A stretch of 64,000 nt of DNA from Nymphaea colorata (GCF_008831285.2 NC_045143.1:5899503-5963502), one strand, 5' to 3'; counted from the first letter of the stretch, positions 13,469 to 27,200 are shown. The notes: generated from the letters alone by a model not told the origin. Made by a program: numbers and translations.

Positions 13469-16400
13469 GGGGCCTATGTCGAAACCTCCACAGCATCAGC
13501 ATCATCATCGCCGTTAGGAGATGATGGCCCTGATAGTCCGTGCTTGGCGGTTGTGTGTGGTGAATGGGTTTTCTTTGGTGCCGTTACGAGTTTGGCTTAA
13601 TTTGTCGGTTTGGTACTTGAACGGAAACTGATTTGATATCAGCAAAACCTTTGAAGTCTGGCCTTCTTTTGGGGTTCAATGCTGTAGCCTTTTGTTCTTT
13701 GCTTTTAGTGATGCTATATTTTATGTAAAGATAACCCTGTTTAGCTTTTCATAGTTTTGGCTTCAAGGAAAGATCTCTGGCTGGTTCTTGATTGTTCTGG
13801 TTGCTGCAACAAAGGCCTTTTCTTTCCTTTTTTCTTCTTCTACTTTTCTTGTCCATTTTCACCTATTTTACTAGTCTGTCTTGGCTTTACTGTGTTATCA
13901 TGTGGGAGATGCTATAAAACTTTCTCTGATGTTAGTGCACCATTGCCCACTTCCAAATCATGTGCCAATCTTTAGCAATGTTCATTTTATGAAATTTCCA
14001 ATTGTGGGTATTAAAATTTGTCTATCTTTACTTCAGCTTTCGATACAAGTAGCCAATAGGCGCTTTGTTCAACTTTTGCCATCATTATTCGATCTTCTTG
14101 AGACTGTGTAGAGCTCTAGGGAACTTGTATCTCATTTGTATTCGCTTGTGGCCGCCGCCATTTCAGGAAATTATTTCTTACTAGTGTTACCATCGTATTT
14201 TACGGAAACTGAAATTTGTTCTGCTTTGGCAATCGATGTTTTTGCTGACTGAAGTTTTTCGAGGAAAAGAATTAGCGTAAATAACATGAACAACTTTGCT
14301 TCTGTATTAATATGACAGCACCTTGAGGTTGTTTTCGAGTTCAGATTCCTGGATCTGTGTTGGTGTCCATGGCAATACTATCGCAAAAGGAAAGTATTTC
14401 CGAAGTGTTTACTTCAAATGCATACTCAGTTTCATTTGCCACTGAATACAGAACGGAAAGTATCAAAATTGGTCGAAGGCAAAGTGCGCAGGTGATGTTT
14501 GCTGGTTATTTTCTTACCACCTTTATGATTTTACCACAATAATTTTCCAAGCTTCTCTATGACATATTTATCATTCTCAAAATATGTTGCTTGAATAATG
14601 GGGTTTGACAAAGCACCCCCTATTTTGAACGCAACTTCAGACTTCCTTTATCTGAGATTAAAACTTGTAAAGCTTGCAGCTCGAGCTTAATAATATGTTG
14701 AAACTTGAAAGAGATTCCCTCTGTAATGCAATAAACATGTGGGAACGGTGGAGACTGGAGCTGGTGCTTCTGGTACTTAAAAGGCTTGTCATATCTTGTT
14801 TTAGAGTTCCCTTCTCCTCTGTTCTTGACTAGTTATGCTCATTTTTTCTTTTCCATCTATCCTTACGTTGCTATGGTCTGAACTCATAAATGTATTTCAA
14901 ATTGCAGTAGGATACACGTTTCTGAAACATTGTCAAACAGAAAGAATCCATACTTGCTACCCAGTGTTGGAGTTCAGAGTGAATGGATGCCGCCTCTCTT
15001 TCTCTCTCCTTAATGCTTTATGGAGAAATTGAGGCCTCTTTTCTGCCATCTGATTCAACAATATCCAATCAGTTTCGTACTCTTCAATGCAAACTCAGTG
15101 AACTGGAAACTTGATTTGTAATATGAAGTGATTCATGCTTCTGATTGTTCCAAGATAAACAAGTATTATGGTGTCATCCTTTATGTGCTTGTTGAATTAC
15201 GTGCACCCTTTTTACCTATATTTTAGTGTCTTACAGGAAATGGCGAAAGAGTTGATATTGCAGCTTACTAGGCGTTGTTCCAAAAATACCATTAGACATC
15301 AAAGGATGTGACTTCAGAATTTACACCGTGGCGTGCTTTCCCTGTCAAATTCTTCTAGATGTTCCTTTTTTGCCATTTTTTTATCAAACAAATGGTTCTT
15401 CTTGCTTTTTCAGATGCAATGGATGATCTGTCGAGTGCATATCATAACGAATTCAGATAGGCCCAAGCTCCATTTTGGCGACTAATGGCTTAAGAAAGTT
15501 GTTGGAACAAAAGATTAGTAGTCATCTTCCATGTCCCCACTTAAAATATTAAGATGAACTGGAGAAGTGCTGACTCCCTTCCTACTTGAGGAGGTGTTCA
15601 GAAAAATTGCTGATATTGGTGGTTTCACCTCTCTTGAAGTTGGGTGCCTTCTCGTTCAATAAAATCCATGTGCAGTTTATCGCTTCCTATTCTGTAAAGT
15701 GTCTAAAAAGCTGCAAGAATATTGTCAGTACCCATTGGTGCTACCTTCGGGAATCATGTCATCCTAGTGATATGGATATACGGTTGGGCAAGAGAATTTG
15801 GTCATGTGCTTGGTGCCAGCCATGTCTAGAAGTTCGAGATAAAACGATGTGACTGCTACGTGTTGCCAATTATTAATTCACCATACGCACTTGTTTTCGC
15901 TTTCTCCATTTAGAGAGAAATCACCATTTTAGCTTCTGCAGAATTCACCCACCATGCCTGTGTTTAATTTTTCAGATCGTGTTTTTGTTCTTTTCATGTT
16001 TTTATGAATAAGCTCATATACCAGCTTTCCCCAATTTACTGATTTTTTAGTTGCCTCCTGCTTGTTTATCAAGCTGTCTATGGCTTGAAGACAAACCCAG
16101 TGCTCTGTAACGTGCTCCTTGATAATAAGTAGCCGTATCATAAATGCATCGGTGCTCCATGTGTGAAATATTCTTTATCTAACTCTCATTCGTGAAGTTT
16201 GATGTCACAAAACTTCATGAAAGACTGTATCGTCTTCTCTCACTTACGGTTCAAGTAAAGAAAAGTCGATTAATGCATGCCTCTGGCTCTCTTTCTCAGA
16301 TAGTGTCTACACTTGATGACTCTTGCACTTTTAAGTGGCAATTCTTCTCATCCATGCACGACTCCGTCTCTGCTTCTCTTGTAACTATTTTCCGCATGAA

Positions 16401-18269
16401 TCTGTGGTTCTTTTACTTTCACCAGACGAAAATGTATGCATCTAAATCAGCTCTACTTAGAGCTACCATGCCCTTCTCGAAACTCGATGGTCCTCTACTG
16501 GTAAATAGCTTCAGTAGCTTGCTTCCAACCACCCGTTAGCTGCACTAAGTGATATAAATTCTATTTGTTGCCTCAGTTTTGCTACATAGTCATTACGTAC
16601 TACGTACTATCGCTAGTGCTGTTCATATCAAATGTGGATTTACCAAGTGGGTATGTTTGTTGTGTACATCTCAATTTTTGAAAAACATAATTTTGATGGT
16701 TCTCTTAAATAGATCTTCTTTCCTGGGGCATAAAAGCAGCCTATTGTACCAGTAACTTAAGCATTTTTTTTTCTTTTAGAGTATGGCAGTTGAGACTCGC
16801 TTAAAAGTTTATCCTATTGATATATTGTAATGCGTCATTCTAAGAAGTTCAGTCCCATATTAAAGATTGTGTGAAATATTCAAAGAGTTATAAATGAGGT
16901 TGTTAAGTGATTGACTGTCTTTGTTTCTAGTATCTTTGTGATTGGAACCGACACTGTTTAGGGGTAGGTTGGGATCCGCCTAACCAAGAGTGCAAGCCCT
17001 GTGGAGTGGGCCAAATTGTTACATCTATAATGAAACAGCTAAACATTTTTCTGCGGTTCCACAGTTTACCATGAAACCTGCAAGAACAGCTACCAGCTAT
17101 GTGTGAAGTTGGGTAGGTTCAACCACGTTCTTCTCTCCGCAGTTTGTCTGTGCCTTTAGATTGGTTTGTGCCTTTGTGGCTTTCCTGTCTCTCAGCCTTC
17201 TGAGAATGCTAACTGGACGTTCTTAAGGGGGCAGATACACCAGTGGTCTGGTCATTAATGGGTTCTGCTCCGGAAAAATTATAGTAAAAATATTTTCCTC
17301 ATATGTTTGTGTGATGATCATTGAATGAATTAGTGTTCCAGTAGATGAAGGGCAGGAAACTGATGATCCGTATCAGTTGTATCTGAGAAGACAAGATGCC
17401 TTGTTTATCAAACACTCTAAAGCCCAATCGCCAACATGTTCTGTGATCTAAACAAGAAAAAATACCAAGTACCTCAGCATTCACTTCAGTTGGGTTCAGG
17501 TTCCGACTCAAATTAGCAGCGGAGCTCCATTCAGATACTTGGATCTCCAGACGGCTTAACTACTGACTTTCACAAACTGTTTCAAGATTAAACTTAGTGC
17601 AACATCAAAATCCTTACAAGTTTCTTATCAATCATTAAGAAAAGTAATTCAAAATACATTTGGATTTCAAATAATCTATACGTCATCTATATGATGAACA
17701 ATTTTTGTAGAGCTTGAATGATGATAATTGGAAGAACAAGTTTTTCTGAAGTTGATTCGGTGCTAAAACCATGATGTTGGAATCCTCTGAACCGCAGTTG
17801 CTAGGTATCCTTCCCCAAATCTTGCTTCTGGACTCTTTGGGTTGCCTTTGATTATCACAGATCTGAAACCCATGAATTTAAAAACATGGATTTGAGATCC
17901 GACTGCAGGGTTGATGCTGAAAGTCAATAGTTTGTTAAATGTGAACAAACTGTGGATTTGAAGGGGGACGGGGGTGCGACTGGCAGGGGCCTTGGCCCCT
18001 CCCTCTTTAAATTTTAAAAAAATAAAAAATATATATATATAAATTTCAAAAATTTTAGTTTATTATATATAAAAAAAAAATTAAACTTCTATCTTTGATT
18101 CTGTTAAAATTTTAAAATTGTAGTTCTTTCCAAGTGACAGAAGATTCCTACTTTTCGATGTCCCAACCTATCCTTTTTTACGTTTGGATATTTGTACTCA
18201 GATCTCCATTACCTGGGTCCACATCCAACCCGTTATGCAGTTGAGTACTTAGAGCCCTTTTAACAGGTG
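13469..18269. other. 4.8-kb gene-poor intergenic region
   Basis: The left end is the probable 3' UTR of the DUF3511 gene. T-rich sequence and short frames at 13757-13975, 15586-15852 and 16192-16539 show no recognisable domain or conserved splice structure. A decayed AT-rich repeat occupies about 17960-18130. The right end should include the eIF4A promoter, where I could not identify a convincing TATA box. Confidence 0.5.
17965..18130. repeat. decayed AT-rich dispersed repeat with GGGGCC/GGCCCC edge
   Basis: A GC-rich border (GGGGCCTTGGCCCCTCCC) leads into about 120 bp of A/T runs containing TTTAAATTTTAAAA and TTAAAATTTTAAAATT. The same layout of a GGGCC-rich border plus runs of TTTAAAATTTT recurs near 60240-60400 and 60570-60735. 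This suggests one old dispersed family. The ends are not defined. Confidence 0.45.
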
Positions 18270-18472
18270 CTGTTTTCCCCGACGTCCACCGCCAACGTGC
18301 GAGTAACGGAGTCTTCCTCTACGCCCCGCGAAAAGCTGGACCTTGTAACCTCTCTCTCTCTCTTTTGCCGCTCTCACGAATCGCTCTGCAACTGCGGTTT
18401 CAGAGCAGTTCGATCTCCTGCAAGAGCCATAGCGAGGAAGAAGAACACCAGCAAGTAAAAGTTTCCTCTCTT

Positions 18473-18508
<36 letters not shown>

Positions 18509-19812
18509 CCTCTCTCTCTCTGTGGAGATTCAGTAGTTATTTACGTTTCCTTATTTACTACGTTGGTTCGTGGAGCTCTTTCTCTCTTAGAGGGGATTCA
18601 GTAGTTGTTTATGTTTCCTTTATTTACTACGCTCCTTTTGCAGCTTCCTTTATATGTCTTTCTTATTTTCTTTTGAATTGTGCGTTTTGGAGCTTTCGTA
18701 TTTTCTTTTCTGAAGTTACTTTTGCTTTTTCCTTTTTTTTGTTTGCTTCTGGAGGAGGATGGAATTTGGGTTTCTAGAGTTGGACTCATTTTCCGGATTG
18801 TTTGTGGTTTGGATTCACGTGGAGTTGGAGTTGAATGTGGTTTTCCCGAAGCTCCCGGGATGTGTTCTTTCTTTCAGTATTCTGATCGTTGTCATCATCT
18901 CATTGTTTTCGGCTTATTGTGCGTGCTGTATTTTCTGAGGTTAATTTTTATTGTTCCTTTTCAGTTTGTTTCTTTCTTAGGTTGTATTTGTTCAGTTGCG
19001 ATGTAGTAAGTTTGGCCTGTCGACGAAACGCAGAATGGAACGTTAATCTTTTGATGCTTGTAATTACTGTCTGAGTAGAAGATTTACTGCTTTTCTATTC
19101 AGCTGAGTCTGGTCGCTAATTCAGAAGAAGGTTTTATCTTCAGAACAAGTTGCGGCTACCAACTAGTTTTACAGTTCGGTCCTCTGCATGATTTTTTTAG
19201 AACACCCATTTCTTTAGTTTATGAATAAAAAAAGAAAAGAAAAAGAAATCTCCAGTGCTGAACTTTGATATAGTTATTGACCCATAAGAATATGATTTGA
19301 TTTTGTGTTCTACCTGTGATGCCTTTCATGCACCAAAATTTTCCTTCCCGTTGCGTGGCTTGATTACACTTGCTGTAAGCGTGTTCTCTCTAAACATTTT
19401 GACTTTCATCTGATAGGGTCTAGTTTATATTTATCTAACATGGATTATGTGCCTGAGTGAGATGTTTGTCTTTGTCTCTTTGAGTAGGACATGGGTGTTA
19501 TTAATTATTATGCAGCTGTAGTTCATCGAGGTGGCGTTGGCTTTCTTATGTTTCTTATACCTTTTGACGACAGATGGTTGGTCTTCTAACTTTTGGATAC
19601 TTGTATGCAGCAGAGCACCTTTTTAGTAGCTGATTGCATAGTCCCTTTAGAAAGTGATGCTTGTACATATCTTTCTTCTATTTACTGTTGTTTCGTTTTT
19701 CCATACTTGACTTGTCCGTGGTGCTTGCTTCAAAGGAGGGTGTGCGATCGATCTGATTTTTTTTGAAGTTTTTGTTATTTTGATAAAGATTGTGGTCCTT
19801 TTCTTATTGTAG
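18270..19812 (+). other. eIF4A 5' leader exon and leader intron
   Basis: The probable leader exon ends at 18454 (CAGCAA|GTAAAA). A 1,358-bp intron would run to TATTGTAG at 19805-19812, leaving only GCA before the ATG. The intron starts with a long (CT)n tract near 18475-18522. Plant eIF4A genes commonly have such a leader intron. The exact transcription start and donor need transcript data. Confidence 0.55.
18527..18633 (+). repeat. 68-bp-period tandem duplication in the eIF4A leader intron
   Basis: The segment GATTCAGTAGTTRTTTAYG plus following TTTCC, TTATTTACTACG starts at 18527 and again at 18595, with few differences. It lies directly after the CT tract. Confidence 0.75.
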
Positions 19813-19815
19813 GCA

Positions 19816-21494
19816 ATGGCAGGACTAGCACCTGAAGGATCACAATTTGATTCCCATCAATATGATGCCAAGATGAACGAATTGTGAGAACTACCAATTC
19901 CTATGGCATATTTTCATATTCTGCAGTTTCCTTTTCCTTTTCTTTTTATCTATATTTTTTAGTTTGGTTGGGGAGGGGGATGATGGCATGCTTAGCTGTC
20001 TTTTTTTTTTCGAAACAAATAGTAATTGTTCTCTCCTTATGATAGGCTTTCAGTTGATGGGGATGAATTTTTCACACCTTATGAAGAAGTTTGTGAAAGC
20101 TTTGATTCCATGGGTTTGCAGGAAAACCTGCTCAGAGGAATTTATGCATACGGTATGTCCTTGAAATGCTGATTGATTTATGCATGATGTACAGTTTGAT
20201 AAGTGCTAAGATTGCCAAGCTCTGTTATGATTATTGAAGGTTTTGAGAAGCCCTCCGCCATTCAGCAGAGAGGAATTGTTCCATTTTGTAAGGGCCTTGA
20301 TGTAATCCAACAGGCTCAATCTGGTACTGGCAAAACTGCAACCTTTTGCTCTGGAATTCTGCAGCAACTAGATTATGGATTATTGGAATGCCAGGCTCTG
20401 GTTCTTGCTCCTACTCGAGAACTTGCACAACAAATTGAGAAAGTGATGAGGGCTCTCGGTGACTATTTGGGTGTGAAGGTTCATGCATGTGTTGGTGGTA
20501 CAAGTGTGCGTGAAGATCAGCGCATCCTTTCAAGTGGGGTTCATGTTGTTGTTGGCACTCCGGGGCGTGTCTATGACATGCTTCGCAGGCAGTCCCTTCG
20601 TCCTGATTGCATCAAGATGTTTGTTTTGGATGAGGCAGATGAGATGCTCTCACGTGGTTTCAAGGATCAGGTTTATTTCTGATCAACATGCTTTAATCCT
20701 GTCCTCCATTGCTGTTCTATTATTGTTGTGGTTATTTCTCAACATGCTTCATCCAAATAGCAAATCTTATATCTACTTGTACACATTAAATTCACAGCAT
20801 CTTTTTGTTCTGGCTTATATGTTTATTCGTGTTTATTTTTTATGGTCTTCTTGTGCAGATCTATGACATTTTCCAGCTGCTTCCTTCTAAGATCCAAGTG
20901 GGTGTTTTCTCAGCCACGATGCCGCCAGAGGCTTTGGAGATCACCCGGAAGTTCATGAATAAGCCCGTCAGGATCCTGGTGAAACGAGATGACCTCACTC
21001 TTGAGGGTATAAAGCAATTCTTTGTCAATGTTGAGAGGGATGATTGGAAACTTGAGACGCTCTGTGACCTCTATGAAACCTTGGCGATCACTCAGAGTGT
21101 GATCTTCGTGAATACGAGGCGCAAGGTTGATTGGCTCACTGACAAGATGCGGAGCCGTGATCATACAGTCTCTGCAACTCATGGGGACATGGATCAAAAC
21201 ACAAGAGACATCATCATGCGAGAATTCCGATCAGGTTCATCCCGTGTTCTGATCACAACCGACCTGTTGGCTCGCGGAATCGATGTTCAGCAAGTCTCCC
21301 TTGTCATTAACTATGACCTGCCCACACAACCTGAGAATTATCTGCACCGTATTGGCCGTAGTGGAAGATTTGGGAGGAAGGGAGTTGCCATCAATTTTGT
21401 GACCAATGATGACGTAAGGATGCTTGCAGACATCCAGAGGTTCTACAATGTGGTGATCGAGGAACTCCCAGCAAATGTTGCGGATCTAATTTGA
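19816..21494 (+). CDS. EIF4A: eukaryotic initiation factor 4A, DEAD-box RNA helicase
   Basis: The coding join is 19816-19883, 20046-20152, 20240-20670, 20859-21494, giving 413 residues, the usual plant eIF4A length. It unwinds mRNA 5' leaders within the cytosolic eIF4F complex, using ATP. All helicase motifs are visible: the F60 and [10 protein letters not shown]-motif, AQSGTGKT (84-91), PTRELA (116-121), TPGR (165-168), DEAD (189-192), SAT (220-222), ARGID and HRIGRSGR near the C-terminal third. Every exon junction has GT-AG sites and keeps frame; the two interrupted codons are Leu23 and Gly59. The N-terminal [14 protein letters not shown] block marks eIF4A proper rather than eIF4A-III. The gene appears intact. 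The leader intron may support strong constitutive expression, which is inference. Confidence 0.97.
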
Positions 21495-22850
21495 GGCTGA
21501 GGATGACCGACTGATATACTTGAAAGGAAGCGATATACTGAAAGGAAGCTGGTATGCTGACCATCTGTTCTGGTCCTTTTTCTCTGTTTCTTTCTTTTAC
21601 TGTAGAATGCTCCAACGATGACTAACGAGTCACTCTGATACAATGCAATTTCGGATTCTATAGACGGCCATTTTTTGAGAAACGCACTAAGAAGAACCTG
21701 CTTTTTTCAGACTTCATGGCCGTAGAGGGCTGTAATTTTTGTTACCCGTTAAGTGTCTTGAAGGACGGCAACTTTCGTTATAGTGGTTTTTCATTTATTG
21801 TGAAAGACGGCAACTTTCGTTGTAGTGGTTACTCTGTCTGCTTCTCTTTCTCCTTCTCGCTCACTTTGATTTATTCTTGGAGAGTTGGGCTCTAAAATGG
21901 ACTGTTTTAGAACATCAGGGTCACAAAGTCTGCATGAAACGAAAAAGTTATCTCAAGTCGAGAACCATGTATAGGTTTATGGTCAATACCATGAACAAAA
22001 TGATCGTTCAAGCAGGTGCGAGCTCAACCTTCAGCTTTCTAGCTATTCTTGAAAAGTAAAGGTAGCTGCGTCTACTTCATGAAGGAGCTGGTATCACCGA
22101 GATCGGCTGGGTTTTCAAAGTTGGTGGCCCCTCCCTATGGACATAGTGTCGTGAACCACCCAGCTGTTCATCAGCTGAGAATTGTCCTCCAATGGAGGTA
22201 TGAATATACAGGCTGCTTCAGGACTTGGGTGGGAAGTGGGATATCCTTCAACTTAGTGCAGAACTTAAGTGGGAGATAGAACATCCATCAATTAGAGTGC
22301 AGCAGCTTATCTACTATTTATAATATAGAGAGAATATAGAGGATCAACACCCATGAGATACGTTTTACCGGTCTGCTAACCCTGCCCAGCTACGCAAGGC
22401 GTCTGAGAATTGTCATCTAATGACTTGCAGGGGATGGCTTTTTGCCAGTCATTATTCCTCACGTCTGCACCAAAAAGGAAAGTACGATCTGTATTACTGG
22501 ACTCAAGAGAGGTGAGAGAGCTATCCAGGTCCTCCAATATGTACGTTCTCTGGGGATCCGATTTTGAGAGGATTTCGATCGGGTTTTGAAAACAACGATT
22601 CCTATCTTCACAACTGGTTCAGCAAACAAACATCCAGTCTCTTGACGGAAGTTTGGAAGAATATTTCCACATACCCGGACTACAACCAACGCATTTACCT
22701 GAAAAAATCGACTATTATCCCGAAAAGCGCACTCAAACTTCTTCTGCTTGAGGCATTTGAGATGGGTTATCGTGTTTACTCGACGTTTGCCCAATATTTC
22801 CGCTATGGAGACCACCCATCCCGATCTCACTCCAAGTTCCAACTGGTTTT
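21495..22850. other. eIF4A 3' flank and unassigned sequence
   Basis: The first 300-400 bp are the likely 3' UTR. A short imperfect tandem repeat (AAAGACGGCAACTTTCGTTRTAGTGGTT style) occurs at about 21762-21832. Another, around TTAAGTGGGA, lies at about 22217-22306. Opposed open frames at 22459-22842 (minus) and 22564-22869 (plus) overlap each other and neither is recognisable. Confidence 0.5.
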
Positions 22851-23283
22851 ATGCGCATTTCATTTTTAGGCCGAGATTCCAACTGGGCAGTTGAAACATT
22901 TGATTTATTCAAGATATCTGGCACTTTAGCTGAAGATCTCAGCAGCACTCGAAACCATTTCGAGGGAAAGCCAAAGAGAGAGGGAGGGAGGACTTGTCAG
23001 AGCAGCCAACCTGGTGGAGAACGTAAGAGCTTTTGGGATGTTTCTTTATAAGCCATAGGACGAGAGGCCCTTTTTAGCTTTATCATAGTTAAGGGGAGGA
23101 AGACGCCACTCTTTTCCTCTTTTCTCTTTTCCAGACTGTGGATACAAGCGTCGGATGTATTCTCGGACCCATGGTGACGAAGAAGATGATGGCCATAACT
23201 CGATCAAGTCTTACAGGATAAACATGTCGTCCGCTAACTCATGTCTGGAGAAGGCTGGATCAGCCTCCTTGGATGCATCCTAA
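22851..23283 (+). CDS. candidate unknown two-exon gene
   Basis: Proposed join: 22851-23022 and 23135-23283, 106 residues. The donor is strong (GAGAAC|GTAAGAG) and the acceptor follows a pyrimidine tract (TTTTCCAG). The intron is 112 bp, a normal plant size, and the phase-1 junction keeps frame. Exon 2 looks protein-like: a GYKRRMYSRTHGDEEDDG segment, then a Ser/Ala-rich end. I recognise no family, signal peptide or domain. The start is uncertain, since a TTTTTAG acceptor at about 22864-22869 would make this the 3' part of a longer gene. The frame could also be chance. Confidence 0.3.
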
Positions 23284-24273
23284 TCTCTCATGTGGAGATA
23301 TTACAGCACGAATGAAGCAGTCACAGACGATCGTAGGTACAGAATGATGATTGTAATGATCATGGCGCGGTCCAATTTAGGGACTAATAATTTTTATTTT
23401 AACTTATTTTATATTTTTCATTTTTTCAAAAAAAAAAAAAATTTCCAGCCGATCAGCTGATTCACCAGATTGGCAACCATTCTTGAGAGAGCCTTTTGGC
23501 CCGAACCAACATTTAGATGAACAAATTCTGATAGTTCTACAAATTTTGAGTTTTTATTGGACTCGTCACGTTTAGCAGTTTGAGGGTAAATGCAACCCAT
23601 AGAAACAGCGCCCAAGATAACGGCAGAGTTCAACATAATTAACTTCAGAATAATATAACCGAAACTTTGCCAAACATGCGTTCAATTAATTTACGCAGAG
23701 TTTCGAGTTGAGCTCCATAGGGTCCATGATAACGGCAGAGTTCAACGTAATCAACTACCTACAAGATAATACAAGTATAACTGCAACTTTCCCAAGCAAG
23801 CATTCACTTAAGCACATGGTTTCAAGTTGGAGATAACAAGTTAAGCTCCATACCTTGCTGTCAGAGAAAACTAATTTCAAATTTTCAACACGACACTCAT
23901 GGCAATGATCTAGGTATCAGACTATGAGTTGCTTCTCTACGTTGAGCTTATGGCAGCAAGCAGAAACCAAGATTTAACACTTCAACAATGTCCCAGAGAA
24001 TAAGCTAAACAGAATAAGCTAAAATGCCTTCATTGGAACTGCTACCACAGCAGGGATCTGTTCCTGCTTCATCAGCCACATGCTGGGAGGAAAATCCGCC
24101 AAAAAAGAATGCTTTAAATAAATGGGCAGATCTTATTTCAACAAATATTTCTTCAATTGCTTCTACAATAACCCAACAGAATTACACTTATATTGCATTG
24201 AAAACAAAAAAATATAGAAGGATCTTATAAGGACGTCCTATTCGGCCTCTCCAGATACGATGGCATACACAGG
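23284..24273. repeat. TRB 3' flank with a 112-bp-period duplication
   Basis: From 23616 a segment beginning GATAACGGCAGAGTTCAAC and ending near GAGCTCCATAG repeats from 23728 to about 23856, with moderate divergence and indels. The right part of this stretch is probably the 3' UTR of the minus-strand TRB gene. An A-run lies at about 23427-23440. Confidence 0.65.
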
Positions 24274-27200
24274 CTAAGCCATGATGACAACTTTGCCCCT
24301 GGAACCTGCAAGGAAAAAAAATAAGAATATGAACTTACAAAATTTACAAGAGAATGGCACGAGTATGAGGTATTATCTGTCCTACATTGCTCATAAAACT
24401 CCTTCGCCAATTGTAACATTGCATCAGTCTTCTCAGCTAGCCGTTGAACCCGCTCTGCTTCCAACATTGCTTTGTATGCCATCTGTGATTTGATTTCAGC
24501 TTCAGCAATTTCAGATGCTATAGAAATTGCTGTTTTCTCAACCATGCTGTTTGTTGTATGAAGAGCAGAATTTGCCGACAACTTTGAGCGATGAAATGGG
24601 TCTGTCTGTTTCGGAGTTGGAGTTCTTGTGCCAAGTGAAGAATTGATGACCTTGTAACCATTGTGGACCTACATCTCATGATGCTAAATTTTAGCTAGAA
24701 AATTAAAAGCAGACAAACACATCAAAGAGAAAAGGGAGGATCAACATGCGGAGATAAGACGCTATAAGCCTACAATCGTGACCTAAAAATAGATGTTAGA
24801 ACAGAAAAGAACAGAAGAGAACATGCTTCGTGAGTGAGGTAAGTATTAATTGTTTCCTATTTTGAGAGCCATTGGCTCATCACTTTAGTAACAAACATGC
24901 TCTTATCAAGTTTATATGCAGAGCTTTAGTATACATGTAGATTACTTGCATTCAGGCAGAGCAGGCAGGAGGTATACCTTCATTATACACATGGCCTCAA
25001 CATATTTGGAACCAGATATAATGCCCCAATCAACATATATTTTAACATACAATCAGTTGAATTTAGTGCACATCGAACTAATTTATTCAATAAAAGCTCA
25101 GTAGCCTAACTCATTCAACAATCAAAGCTCAGCGGGCTCAAAAAATTTAACCAAGGCATAATGCTCTCAGCTATCCTACAGAACATTAAGTAACTAATAC
25201 AAACTGAATAACGAAGAACAAAAATGATGGTGATTGGTGAACATCCTGAGTTCCTTTAGGATGAGAAAGAATGACATAATAGTCCATTCTTGATGATAAA
25301 TAAGTGAAAAATAAACTTAACAAAATAAGTATTTGATATAGATATGTTAACAAACAACAAAATAATCTTACCTAAAGAAATATGTGCAAAAAAAATAAAC
25401 AAATAAGAATATTCTTGAATCCAAAATTCAGCATTTATCGGGGTGATATTGGCAGCACGATGAAAACTCTAGCAGCAGCTGTATCTGCGGAAACATGCGC
25501 TGATCCCAACATTTTATGTTAGAGAGCAACATTGTGCTAGTGTCCTGAATCATGTACGATACCCTGGAGCAACAAAATCAATTCAATATGCACCAACCAA
25601 CTGAAACATCACCTTTTCAATTTTTCCCTGCTGAGCTAGTTGTCTCAACTTTGAACTCAACTTCTTTCTAAAATTTGGCGGAACTTCATGCTTTTCCTGT
25701 ACAAACATCATGTAACAAAAATCAGAACTAAAGTAAAATAATAACATGTAGTACTGATAATTCACAAACTCATAAAGAACAATCTTAACTTACAAATAGT
25801 TCAATAAAGTAATTATCATGATACAAGTGTTAAGATTCCAAAACAATTGATTGCTCATAAATTGTTACCATCTGCTACTGCATACTGGCACACAATAGAT
25901 GTAAAGATACCTAAACTTTATCATTGATTCATTTTTAATTTCTTAATGATTTCTCAATTCTTGACATATCCCTGCAGCACCTTCACGCTGAACCAATGTA
26001 CCAATATGCTGAAATAGTGGTTGGCCGAGTTAGACTTTGCAATATTCAATTTTACAGAGAAGCACAGCAAAAACATGAAATCGTCACAAAATCATTGCTA
26101 CTTTGAAAGATATCATGACATTTTCTCAGGCAAACATTGTACAATGCAAAACAACATAATCAGAAGACCCACCTTCTTCAGAATTTTCTGCGATAAACAA
26201 CATTTTCCATCTTTTTCTTGTTCGTTCTTATATAATACGAACACCTGATATTTTCCTAAGACTTCTGACAGATTCATTGAAATATCTGAAAAGGTTTCCC
26301 ATGCATTTTGTCAACAAAGAGTTTATAGTTTATACACAGACGTGTAGGTTTTCCATTTTTGGGAATTCCAAAATCCAGGCATGGCAAATATCTAGCCATG
26401 TGTCAACTTTGAAGTACATATCACATATGCAGTAATAAATGTTTGTTATTTCCTCTAGGAGGGAACTTAGTAGTCAAAAACGCTGGGCAAACCTAGGTGG
26501 TCAAAGGACTAAGCAGTGCTTGGGGCCTAGGCAGTTCAAAAACAGTAAAATAAAGGGGAAAAAGAGGGAGGAGGAGGAAGGAGGTGGAAAAAAACAAGAT
26601 ACGAGGAAAAAATAAAAGAAAGAGAACTAAAAAAAGAAAAGGAAAAGAAAATGGGGGAAAGAGGAATTTTACAAGATTCTTTTCACTTGGACATTTGGGC
26701 GATCCAGCCTGGTCGAAAAACAAATAGGTGGCCGCATAGGCATGATTTTGACTACAAAGGAGATAAACAATGTTATGCAACTTGAATCTAAAACAAAATA
26801 GACAAATGCACCATATAAGAAACCAAAAGTTTTCAAAACTAAATAACTTTATAAATTAGATAAAACCTAAACTGAATTTCACACATAAAATCAACAAAAT
26901 AGTATCTTAGACAGATGTTATCAAACTCATTTTTAACGGTGATCAATGGATTGTGAACCTGAACACGGTGAGAGTCAGCAAAAAAGTAAGTTCAAAAGCA
27001 AAGCAGAAACCAAAGAGTAGAAACAACAACCTCAATGAAGCGCACAATGGCACCAACTTCTGTTCCATTGGGGTCAGGTAGAGCTGAAAAAGCTTCAAAT
27101 ATCATTTCAGTGTACCTATTTGAACAAAATGTCGGCCATCAAATACATTTAGAACAATATTCATCGGCTAGTAGTAAAAACCGTGCAAGTAGAACAGCAC

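Noticed and set aside
22459-22842. 127-codon minus-strand frame and the opposing plus frame at 22564-22869
   Set aside because: The two overlap on opposite strands, neither has a known domain or splice context, and at most one could be real.
26493-26780. Phe/Leu-rich minus-strand frame in TRB intron 3
   Set aside because: It is produced by the purine tract on the plus strand; low complexity.
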